From Allobacillus saliphilus (GTDB taxonomy: Bacteria > Bacillota > Bacilli > Bacillales > Alkalibacillaceae): a DNA stretch of 64,000 nt. Below the pieces are notes generated by a model, which worked only from the letters and a program-made list of their open reading frames with translations, was not told where the DNA came from and did not search any database. Position 1 is the stretch's first letter; each line of letters opens with the position of its first letter. A program made the position numbers and the translations under genes. Positions 17,053-28,400 of this stretch are shown here, one piece after another. The stretch covers positions 96,830 through 160,829 of the forward strand of contig NZ_JAGSIE010000007.1 in assembly GCF_018138385.1 (NCBI RefSeq), read 5' to 3'.

Positions 17053-18192
17053 ATGGATATTTTTGATATTGATGCACAACTTCAACCACTGATCACGGAA
17101 ACAAACAAGGAAGATCTAGAAGACATTAAAGATGAGTTTAAGAAAGCAAATTTTCGGAGTCTTTTGAGCAAAATCGATCCGCTTCAAGAAAAATACCAAG
17201 AAAACAGCGAATTGGTTCATGTTCTATCACTCATTAATGCAATCAGTTACTCACAAGTCGGCGAGCAAAAACAAGGTGCGGCGATCATTCAAGGGCTGTT
17301 TGAGGAGCTAGAAAAACCGACGATTGATGACCTCTTGCTTTATAGTCACATCGCTTTTTTAAGTGATTATAAGCTTGCCAGACGAATCATGTCAGAAGCG
17401 GTTAAACGATTTGACAAAGAAGAAGACGTAGACGACAACAAAAAATCGCAAGCCTACTTACTGCTTGCTGAGTCTGAAGAAAAGTTACAAAAGTTCGGTC
17501 GAGCAATCAAGTACTACACGATTGCACTGGAACAGCTAGACCCAAATCATGATGAAGAATATGACTTAGTGCTTTACCAAATGATCAAACTCGGAAACTT
17601 GCATTCAATCAAAAAGCAAAATGATGAAGCCGTACATTATTTCAAACAAGTCGTCGAATTGGCGAATGACGAATTTATTCAATACAAAATTGACAGTTTG
17701 ATTAGTTTAGGGAAAATTTCTTCAACGAGGAATGAATATAAGGAAGCCGTTTCGTATTTGAATGAGGCCATTGAGCTGCTGGAAAACTCATCCATTCAAG
17801 ACAAAGGTATTTTCATTGAAGCCTATGTTGAAATAGCATACACCTATTTCAGCCAAGCTAAGTGGGGTGAAGCCGTTCCATTTTATGAAAAAGCAATGGC
17901 GCAGTTACGTCAATTAGTAACGTATCCGAAAAGAGACTACGGAATGGTACTCATGCAATATGCATATAGTTTAGAAAATAAAGACCATCCTGACCAAAAA
18001 GCTGCTGGAAAGACGTACGAAAAAGCCATTGCTGTGTTAGAAGAAGTCAATGAACCTCGACTATTAGAAAGTGCACTCGGTGATACAATTAAATTTTTCG
18101 ATAAAACGAACCAACAGAAAAAGAAAAAATTATATGAAGAGAAATGGGAACGCGTAAGAAAAGAACGCTATTTGCATAATTACATGCATTAA
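17053..18192 (+). CDS. TPR-repeat protein
   Basis: This is a 379-residue soluble protein made of helical tetratricopeptide-like repeats. Recognisable repeat cores are KSQAYLLLAESEEKLQKFGRAIKYYTIALEQL, YQMIKLGNLHSIKKQNDEAVHYFKQVVELA, LISLGKISSTRNEYKEAVSYLNEAIELL and EIAYTYFSQAKWGEAVPFYEKAMAQL. Such proteins act as cytoplasmic protein-protein scaffolds; the partner is unknown. There is no signal peptide or membrane segment. The start is the ATG at 17053, with GAGGTG nine bases upstream; a GTG four codons earlier is part of that RBS region. It ends at a strong hairpin shared with gdhA, which converges on it. Confidence 0.88.
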   Translation: MDIFDIDAQLQPLITETNKEDLEDIKDEFKKANFRSLLSKIDPLQEKYQENSELVHVLSLINAISYSQVGEQKQGAAIIQGLFEELEKPTIDDLLLYSHIAFLSDYKLARRIMSEAVKRFDKEEDVDDNKKSQAYLLLAESEEKLQKFGRAIKYYTIALEQLDPNHDEEYDLVLYQMIKLGNLHSIKKQNDEAVHYFKQVVELANDEFIQYKIDSLISLGKISSTRNEYKEAVSYLNEAIELLENSSIQDKGIFIEAYVEIAYTYFSQAKWGEAVPFYEKAMAQLRQLVTYPKRDYGMVLMQYAYSLENKDHPDQKAAGKTYEKAIAVLEEVNEPRLLESALGDTIKFFDKTNQQKKKKLYEEKWERVRKERYLHNYMH

Positions 18193-18204
18193 GGAATAAA
18201 AGAA

Positions 18205-18250
18205 GAACGCCAACGAGGAGCAAGGTCGCTCTTGATTGGCGTTCATTTTA
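18205..18250. terminator. Bidirectional terminator between the TPR gene and gdhA
   Basis: The stem GAACGCCAA...TTGGCGTTC with further pairing inside is followed by TTTTATT on the plus strand and preceded by A-rich DNA. It sits between convergent genes. Confidence 0.75.
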
Positions 18251-18258
18251 TTAAAAAC

Positions 18259-19671
<1,413 letters not shown>

Positions 19672-19754
19672 CTATCTTATAATGAATCAAATAATCGTTT
19701 CAATATAACAATTACATCAAACCTATGCATTAAATGCATGAATGGAGGTAAATG

Positions 19755-20666
19755 ATGGAATTTAGACAACTGGAATATTTTATGGAAGTAGCTAAACGAG
19801 AGCATATGACTGATGCAGCAGAAGAATTGCACGTCTCGCAATCTTCTGTCAGTCGCTCGATTTATAATTTAGAAGAAGAGCTTGGGGTAAAATTATTTAT
19901 CCGAGAGGGTCGGAATGTTCGCTTGACACCGACAGGACAAATTTTCTTGGAGCGCGCCACACAAATTTATAATTTAGCAGAAGAGTCCAAGAGGGAAATA
20001 AAAGAATCACTGAACCCACATTCGGGAACCGTCCGAATCGCATTTCCGATCAGTCTGGCGGCACATACGCTCCCTTCAATTATCTATTCGTTTCGAAAAA
20101 AATACCCAGAAGCGAAATTTGAAATGAACAACGCCCTTTTTCACGACTTGATCGGAGGCGTCAAAAAAGGTGATTACAATATGGCGATCACCTCACCGAT
20201 TCCGAATGACGAACAAGATTCGCAAATCAAAAGCCGGACCCTTTTTCGAGAAGAAATTGTCGCCTTACTGCCGCTTCACCACCCTCTAGCGAAGAAAAAG
20301 GAAATTTCCTTATTGGAGCTAAAAGACGATCCATTTTGTATTTTGCCTGAAAGCTATATGTTTCATCAGCTTGTTTTAGACTCCTGCCGGAATGCAGGCT
20401 TTGAACCTGAAATTGCATTCGAAGGAACAGATATCGACGCGCTGAAAGGATTGGTTTCAGCAGGACTAGGTGTTGCCCTTATGCCAGAGATGACGTTAAT
20501 CGATAACATTCCACGAACAGCGGCCGCCGTTCGAATCAATGACCCGGTCATTCACCGCCCGGTTGGTGTCATAATCCCGACACAACGACAACTCTTACCG
20601 ACCGAGCAACTCTTCTATGACTTTTTACATGAATATTTTGAGCGGTTGGATCAGTTTAGGGCGTAA
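19755..20666 (+). CDS. LysR family regulator, GltC-like
   Basis: This is a 303-residue LysR-type regulator. The N-terminal helix-turn-helix (MEFRQLEYFMEVAKREHMTDAAEELHVSQSSVSRSIYNLEEELGVKLFIREGRNVRLTPTG) closely follows the GltC pattern. The effector-binding domain starts around residue 90 (GTVRIAFPISLAAHTLPSII). In B. subtilis, GltC controls glutamate synthesis; here the gene is divergent from gdhA and about 120 bases away, so it probably controls that gene. Two adjacent ATGs occur; the second (19755) has better spacing to GGAGG. The effector was not identified. Confidence 0.9.
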   Translation: MEFRQLEYFMEVAKREHMTDAAEELHVSQSSVSRSIYNLEEELGVKLFIREGRNVRLTPTGQIFLERATQIYNLAEESKREIKESLNPHSGTVRIAFPISLAAHTLPSIIYSFRKKYPEAKFEMNNALFHDLIGGVKKGDYNMAITSPIPNDEQDSQIKSRTLFREEIVALLPLHHPLAKKKEISLLELKDDPFCILPESYMFHQLVLDSCRNAGFEPEIAFEGTDIDALKGLVSAGLGVALMPEMTLIDNIPRTAAAVRINDPVIHRPVGVIIPTQRQLLPTEQLFYDFLHEYFERLDQFRA

Positions 20667-20742
20667 ATTACGGACGCGGACACCAAAATTGAAGTATGAT
20701 AGAGTAAATTTTAGTTACGATTTTCTAAAGGAGGTCATTCCA

Positions 20743-21450
20743 TTGAAACAACTAACTGGAAAAACAGCCATCGTCACCGGAGCAAGCAGCGGAATTGGAG
20801 CTGCGATTGCGGTTGAATTTGCTAGTGAAGGTGCAAATGTCGTGCTGGCTGCTAGACGGACGGAGAAATTAGCTGAAACCGAACAGCAAATCAAAGATCA
20901 AGGCAATGACAACGTGCTTTCTGTTCAAACGGATATTTCCAAGCAGGAAGATGTTGAAGATCTTATCAAACAGGCTGAAAATAAGTTTGGCCAGATCGAT
21001 CTTTTAGTCAACAATGCAGGGCAAGTGCTGACTGGTCCGGTTCGTTCCGGAAAAGTCGATGAATGGGAAAAGATGATCGACACCAACATTAAAGGAACCT
21101 TGTATGCGATTGATGGCGTATTGCCAAGCATGGTCGAACGCTCAAGTGGGCATATCATCAATATCGCCTCCGTTTCCGGGTTCGAGGTCACGAAAAAAAC
21201 TACCGTTTACAGTGCAACCAAATATGCCGTCCGTGCCATTTCGGCTGGTTTGGAAAAAGAACTGGCAAAAACCGGTGTCCGTGTCACAAATATTTCACCT
21301 GGGATGGTCGGTACCGAGAGAAACGGAAACGCACCGTGGCCGGGTGAACGGAAGAAATTGGAGACAAAAGATATTGCACGCGCAGTCGTCTACGCTGTGA
21401 CTCAACCGGATTATGTGAATGTGAATGAAATTACGGTAAGGCCTGTTTAA
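20743..21450 (+). CDS. Short-chain dehydrogenase/reductase (classical SDR)
   Basis: This is a 235-residue NAD(P)-dependent oxidoreductase. The cofactor motif is TGASSGIGAAIA (TGxxxGxG). Further marks are DLLVNNAGQVL (NNAG), the catalytic Ser in IINIASVSG, and Tyr/Lys in YSATKYAVRA (YxxxK), followed by RVTNISPGMV. All four catalytic elements are intact. The substrate is unknown; the closest Bacillus counterparts are uncharacterised reductases. The start is a TTG at 20743, with AAGGAGG eight bases upstream; a longer open frame extends back into the LysR gene but has no RBS. The gene ends before a strong terminator and array B. Confidence 0.92.
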   Translation: MKQLTGKTAIVTGASSGIGAAIAVEFASEGANVVLAARRTEKLAETEQQIKDQGNDNVLSVQTDISKQEDVEDLIKQAENKFGQIDLLVNNAGQVLTGPVRSGKVDEWEKMIDTNIKGTLYAIDGVLPSMVERSSGHIINIASVSGFEVTKKTTVYSATKYAVRAISAGLEKELAKTGVRVTNISPGMVGTERNGNAPWPGERKKLETKDIARAVVYAVTQPDYVNVNEITVRPV

Positions 21451-21460
21451 ATGGATGAGA

Positions 21461-21507
21461 AAAGCGTTCGATTCCCGTTGTGGTTACGGGATCGAACGCT
21501 TTTTTAC
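21461..21507 (+). terminator. Terminator of the SDR gene
   Basis: The stem AAAGCGTTCGATCCCG-like (AAAGCGTTCGAT...ATCGAACGCTTTT) with a GT-rich loop is followed by T residues, 10 bases after the SDR stop. Confidence 0.85.
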
Positions 21508-21526
21508 TGGACTCATCACTTGATTT

Positions 21527-21735
21527 CTATTGGAAATTACCTCGTTCTATTGGACAAACCGCGAGTACTATTGGACAAAGTTAGGCTGCTATTGGACGAA
21601 ATTTGGATTCTAATGGACAAAATCACGATTCTATTGGACAAAAATGCATTTCTTATGGACAATAACCCATCCTATTGGACAAAAAATACCTTTAATGGAC
21701 AAGTTACCATTCTATTGGACAACTCAAGCAATCTA
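21527..21735. repeat. Tandem array B: about 10 units of 20-21 bp, core CTATTGGACAAA
   Basis: Each unit has a core CTATTGGACAAA followed by about nine variable bases. The core positions 21547, 21568, 21589, 21610, 21631 and 21652 are exactly 21 bp apart; the last three intervals are 20 bp. The array fills the space between the convergent SDR and sortase genes. No protein is supported in it. Confidence 0.88.
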
Positions 21736-21772
21736 CCCAACTTCATTTGGAAAATCGGGGCGCACCTAATAT

Positions 21773-22426
21773 TTAGTTAAAGATTTCCTCCGAATAATCA
21801 TAGATCATTCGCAAATCCCCCTGGACCATGACCCGATTATGCGGTTCGCTCGGGATGTCGCACGTCAGCAGTGTGATTTCATCTTTCCCATTATCTTGAA
21901 TGACCTCTGTTTCACTTTCTTCAATGACACTCGGATCATTCACTCGATATTCGAATACCCTTTCCATATCCGTCACATAAACGATATCGCCATGTTGCAA
22001 CCGGGGAATATCGTGAAAAAGCAATCCTTCTTGTTTCATTCGATGCCCAATAATTGAATAGTTTCCTTGTCCTAGCTCTTCGTAATCTTTCATTTCGCCT
22101 GCACCATACAACAAATTGGTGTTATTTACAGTCCCATAAATCGGCAATTTCAAACCTGTTCTCGGAATGTACATGAATGCGACTGGATCACCTTTGAAAT
22201 TCATCGATTTAAAAACATCCATTTCGCTCGGTAGTTCATTGACAGTTTCTTCTTTTCCGCCTTTTGCCCGATTCATTTTTAAGTCTTCACTATTGAGTCG
22301 ATTCATTTCATTCATGGTTTTATCAACATTTCGATCAATAATGTAATCTTTCAGAAAGGGAGCTGCGATGAAAAATACTCCAAGCACCAAGAATGTACCG
22401 ACTAGCCCGTATTGCCATTTTTTCAT
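21773..22426 (-). CDS. Sortase (class A-like) for the linked giant adhesin
   Basis: This membrane-anchored transpeptidase joins proteins with an LPXTG-type signal to the peptidoglycan. The N-terminal membrane helix (residues 6-25) is followed by the sortase barrel from about residue 75. Catalytic residues are visible: His at about 128 (SIIGHRM), Cys at about 189 (TLLTCD) and Arg at about 198 (HNRVMVQG). The gene lies 63 bases downstream of the giant adhesin gene on the same strand, so it is probably the dedicated anchor for it. The total length of 217 residues is normal. The class within the sortases is judged from motifs only. Confidence 0.92.
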   Translation of the reverse strand: MKKWQYGLVGTFLVLGVFFIAAPFLKDYIIDRNVDKTMNEMNRLNSEDLKMNRAKGGKEETVNELPSEMDVFKSMNFKGDPVAFMYIPRTGLKLPIYGTVNNTNLLYGAGEMKDYEELGQGNYSIIGHRMKQEGLLFHDIPRLQHGDIVYVTDMERVFEYRVNDPSVIEESETEVIQDNGKDEITLLTCDIPSEPHNRVMVQGDLRMIYDYSEEIFN

Positions 22427-22489
22427 AAACCCTCACCTTTTGAAGAACCTAGCCAAGAGCATCTCAGCTAGGTTCCTATCAAATTGAAT

Positions 22490-25400
22490 TTACTCTTCTG
22501 ACTGAGCGTTCTTTCTTCTGGAAAAAACGATGATGCTAACAGCTAATGCGATAAAGATTGTACCGATTCCGATCATGATCGCTCTTGAACGTTCCCCAGC
22601 TCTAGGAAGATTCGTATCATCACTTTCAGATTTGACGGAATCATCGTCTGCGTTGACATCCTCTGTTTTCGTATTCACAATCTCAAATCCATAATCTGTT
22701 TCGTGAATCGCTGACTCGTACCCTTCGACTTCATCCTCTTCAACCGTATACGTATACGCTCTTCCTTCTTGATCAAACTGATTTAAATCTAAGAATTCGT
22801 GCGTCCAATCCGTATCAGCGGTTAATTCAACCGTTTCAAGCACCATTCCGTTTTGAAGGAGATGGACCGTAATCGATCCCGGACGATTTTCTTCATCGTC
22901 ATTCTTCCATTCTTTCAAAACTTCAATCGAATGTTTCCCGATTCGGGTATTGGTGATATCAAAACCGTTGACTTCGGATGCATAGCCTTCTACAGGTTCT
23001 TCTTCAATGGCATACGTATAAGCCACACCATTTTCGTCAAATGATTCTAATTGATCAAATTCATAGCTCCAGCCATCCGCTTCTGTGATTTCAACCGTGT
23101 CATACACTTCTCCATTTTGCAGCAAATGGACGGTGATGGATGCTGGACGTGATTCAGAATCATCATCTTTCCAGCTCTTTGTAATTTCAATCGATTTTTG
23201 TTCAGACCTTGTATTCGTGATGTCAAAACCATCTACTTCTGATTGATACCCTGGGACATCTTGTTCCTTGACGGTGTATTCGATTTCGACACCATTCTGA
23301 TCATATCTGTCGAGGTCTGTGAATTGATATTTCCAATCCTCGTCAGCCGTAACGACTCTCGTATCGACAACGGTTCCATTTGCCAATAGATTCACAGAAA
23401 TCTGTTCTGGACGGTCTTCGGAGTCATCATCCACCCACGTTTTCTCACCGGATACAGATGTCTGGCCGACACGCAAATTGGTAATATCATAGCCGTCTAC
23501 TGTCGATTCATAACCATCAACCGGCTCTTCTTCCACCGTATAATCATAAGCCACACCATTCTCATCAAATTCTGGTAGCTCATCAAATCGATAGGTCCAA
23601 TTGAATTCAGCTGAAACTTCTTGTTCGTCGATGACTTCCCCATTTTGTAACAAGGAAATGGAGATGGATTCTGGTCGCTCATCTGAGTTGTCATCCAACC
23701 AAATTTTCTCACCTGCTACTGATGTTGTACCCACACGGAGGTTTGTGATGTCAAATCCGTTGATGGTTGTTTCGTAACCAGAGATTGGTTCCTCTTGGAT
23801 ACTATACGTATATTCAACACCTTCGTTATCATACTGGTCCAAATCTGAGAATGTATGGGACCACTGATCAGATGCAGTAATCGTTGCTTCTTGAACAATT
23901 TGATCGTTTTGTTTCAGATAAACTTTGATGGATTCTGGACGATTTTCTGAATCATCATCTAACCATGTTTTTGTCACAGTCACGTCAGTCTTCCCAGAGC
24001 GAGTGTTTGTTAGATCATGTTGATCAGTTTCCTTCGTATATCCCTCGACCTCTTCTTCATCAATGGTGTAATCATACTCTACACCCTCGTCATCAAATTG
24101 ATCCAAGCCAGTGAATTGATACTGCCAATTTGTTTCCTCACTTACTTGTTTCGTATCAATTACATTTCCGTTTTGCTTTAATTGGACCATAATTTCTTCT
24201 GGTCGCTCCGGATTGTTATCATCCAGCCATGTTTTGGCGCCTTCAACAGAAGTCTCACCTACACGGAGGTTCGTAATATTAAATCCGTCGATGCTTGTTT
24301 CATAACCTTCTACCGGCTCTTCTTCAACCGTGTACGTATATGCCTGACCATTCTCGTCAAAAGCTTCAAGATCTTCAAAAGTGTACGTCCAATCGTCTTC
24401 TTCTTTGACGGTCACCGTTTCAAAAACGTCACCATTTTGAAGTAAGTGAACTGTTACTTCGCTCGGTCGTTCTTCTGAATTGTCATCTAGCCAACCTTTT
24501 GTGACGACAATATCTTTTTGCTCAGATCTCGTATTGATTAAATTGAAACCATCATTGTCCGAGTCATAGCCTTCGACATCCTTTTCGGCAATCTTATATT
24601 CATAAATGACGCCATCTTCATCATATTTGTCTAAATCACCGAAATGATACCTCCAATTATCCTCAGCAGAGATATTTTTCGTATCGATGACAGCATTATT
24701 TCTCAGTAGATTCACGGTTACAGAGTCCGGTCGATCTTCTTCATTGTCATCATTCCATGTTTTCGTGCCTTCAACTTCAGTAGTCCCGACACGGACATTG
24801 CTGACAATAAATCCTTCCTCTGAGTTTCCAGTAATACTGGAAAGATTATAATGATCAGTTAGCCCTTTTTCTTCAACTGTATACTCATATCGATCTCCTG
24901 TTGGATCATATACCGCCAGATTCTCAAATGTATGCTGCCATTCACTTGATTCATCAATCGTTTCTTCCGTCAAATATTCTCCATTTCGATGTAATTCGAT
25001 CGTTACTTCATCCGAACGCTCGGTATCATCCTCATCATCTAACCATTCTTTTGTGACATCAACAGAAGTTGTTGACACGTTCGTAATGGCGAATCCATTC
25101 TGCTTATCACCGAAAATGCTTTCTTGTTTATAACCATCCATAGGCTTTTCTTTTACGGTGTATTCATAAGCAACCCCGTTATCGTCGAATTCATCCAAAT
25201 CGGAGAATGTGTGCTGCCATTGACCTTCTTCATCTGAAGAAATGGTGGCGGATTGAAAAGGGTCACCGTTTCGGTATAAATCCACTTCTACCTCTTCAGG
25301 GCGTAAATCTACCTGACCACCATCGTTCCATTCTTTTGACACATCAATCGAGATGACTCCTTCACGTACGTTGGTAATTTGAATCCCATCCGGCGTTTCC

Positions 25401-28400
25401 TGTTGAGTTGTTTTATAACCATCCACTGGTAATTCTTTCACCTCATACGTGTATGGCTGTCCTTCATCATCGAATAATGCCAGCTGATTAAAAGTATGCT
25501 CCCAATCATCTTCTGGGCGAATAACCTTTGTATCAACAGCCTGATCCTCATTGTCACTACGATAAAGCTCGACCGTAATTTGAGCTGGTCGGTCATTCGT
25601 CGCGTTTTCATCGTCCAACCATTCTTTCGAAACTGTAATAGATGTTTGGTCCGAACGTGTGTTAATTAGGTCATAACCGTCGACTTCTTTCTCATATCCA
25701 TCTACCGGTTCTTCATCGATGATATATTCATACTCCACACCTTGCTCATCGTATTGATTTAGATTCTCAAAACTATATGACCAATCATCTTCCGCGTTCA
25801 CCGTCTGTGTTTCTCTGAATTCCAAGTCCCCTTCACGGGTCAAGACTACAGTGATTTCTTCTGGGCGATTGGCTGTTCCTTCTTCATCTAGCCATGTTTT
25901 GGTGCCTTCGACATCTATTTTTCCGGTTCTGATGTTTGTGATATCAAACCTATCAATGGTTGGTTCATAACCGACAACAGGTTTTTCTTGAATGTAATAT
26001 TCATAAGCTTCACCGTTGTCGTTATACGAAGCCAATCCACCAAAACTATATTCCCAATTTTCTTCAGCTGTCACTGTTTGTTCTTGAACAAAATCATCGT
26101 CGCCTTCTCGTTTAAGCTCTACGGTAATTTCCTCAGGACGATCTGGTGAATTGTCATCGAGCCACGTTTTCGTACCGGAGAAGGATGTCGTTCCAGTTCG
26201 GACGTTTGTGATTTTAAATTCCGTATAGTCATCGCCTATTGGAGTAACGACGGTAGAATAACCTGGTACATTTTCTTCCTCTATTGTGTATTCGATGGTT
26301 TGGCCTTCACCGTCAAATTTATCAATGTCAGTAAACGTATGTTGCCAATTACCATTTTCATCAGGACCGATAACTACAGATTTAACTGTTTCTCTCTCGT
26401 TGTTTTCTTTCAATTTAATTAAATTGACAGTAATACTCTCTGGACGATCGGCGGTTTCTTCTGTATCCAGCCACTCTTTTGTTATCTCAATGTCCATCTT
26501 CTCGGAACGAACATTTGTAAATGTATAGCCTTCGTCATTATTACCAGAGCGTTCAGAAGTATAGTTATCTCCCGGATCAACTTCAATTACTTCATATCTA
26601 TAAAGCTCACCATCTAGTGCGTACACCGGCAAATTATCGAAAGTATGACTTTGACTATCTTCGCTGCCGTCAAAGGTTACTGTTCTATAATCTTCATCTG
26701 CATTCCGTTGCAAATGAATGGTAACCGGTTCACGGTCAGCTGAATTTTCATCTTTCCAAACTTTTTCGACGTCAATGGACGTTTCAGGTACGTTTGTGAT
26801 TGTAAATCCGTCTTCTGCGTTACCTGAGATTTTTTGTCTTTGGTACCCTTCTACGTCCCTCTCTTCAACTGTGTATTCGTACTTTTCTCCATTTGAATCA
26901 ACGGCGTCTAAATCTTCGAAAGTACCAGACCAGTCGTTTTCTTCATTTAATTCAATAGATTGGTCTTCAAGTGCCGTTCCATTTTGAAGGATATCTACGG
27001 TGATCGATTCTGGACGAAGACTTTCGTTGTCACCGTCATTCCATTCTTTTGAAACTTCTACATCGACTAACTCATAATTGACCACTTCAACTGGTACTTC
27101 CTTGTCAGAACCGAAATCAATCGTAAATTCAGTATCTCCCCAATAGGGTTGATACCCGTCCAAAGGAGCAACCTCTTCAAAAACATACGTGCCTGGACGG
27201 AGGTCTTCAACATTTATTTCTCCATTCTCATCCGTGAAATGAGTCGTTTCCCCATATGTTCCATCATTTTCTAGAGAAATGGCATCTAATCTGAATTCCA
27301 CACCCTCTAAAGGTTCATTTGAGTCCCCATCCGTTTTCGTTAATTTAACGGAGCCGGTGATGATGTCATTTTCGAAGTTTCCTAGTTCAATTTGTTTTGT
27401 TTCTGTACCAGAAGTTACTGTAAATTCCTGCGTTAAACCATCCCCTTGAATTTCGTAACCAGATGGCGCTTGTGTTTCTAAAAGCTGATATGTGCCCTCT
27501 GGCAAGCCAGTGATACTTAGCTTTCCTTCTGAATCAGTCGTTAAACCGGTAAAACCTTCAATAGATTCGTCTGTTCCAGCATTTACCACATCAAATCTTG
27601 CACCTTCTAAACTGTAATTCGTATCAGCATCGACCTTTTGCAATGTTACTTCTGCATAAGGAGTGTTTGACACCTGAACAGGTACCGAATCCTCATCTTC
27701 AACATCATCTAAAGAAACTTCAACTTCAAATGAATTAGAATTTCCAACATAACCAGATGGCGATCCAACTTCAGTTATTTCATAAGTCCCTGGTTTTAAG
27801 TTTTCAAAAATGACCTTACCATTTATATTTGTCGTTTCAGTTTGTGGACTATCTAAAGGGTAATCTCCACCTGCGTATGTTATTTCAAATTCTGCACCCT
27901 CCAGTGGTTGCCCATTGATGCTATCCTGTTTTGTCAATTCAATTGAAGTCGTTTTGACACTATTTTCAATTACCCCTAATTCTAAAGGTTCCGGATTTTC
28001 TTCCTCACTGCGATCAATTGTAAAACCAATAGGTGTATCATTCACTGAAAAACCATGAGGCGCTTTAGTCTCTACTAATTTATACTCACCTGGTCGCAAA
28101 TCACCAGTCTCCACCAGCCCTTTTTCATCAGAAGTTACAGTGCTAACAACAACTTCATTTGCATCTTGTATTTCAAATACAGCACCCTGCAAACCAACAG
28201 ATGGATGGTCGGCATCAACTTTTGTGATTTGAGCACTGCCAGGGATTAATTCATTTTCAACCTCGATAGTATCAATTTCAATTTGCTCTTCTTCAATTTT
28301 AAAATCATATTTATTACCATTAACTTGATAATGCGTAGCAGGGTCTGTTTCAATAAAGTAATATTCACCTGGTTCTAAATCTTCCTCAAAGATAATACCC

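Noticed and set aside
21451..21780. 109-codon frame directly after the SDR gene
   Set aside because: It covers the terminator and array B; the composition (LLDKxxxLLD) comes from the repeat.
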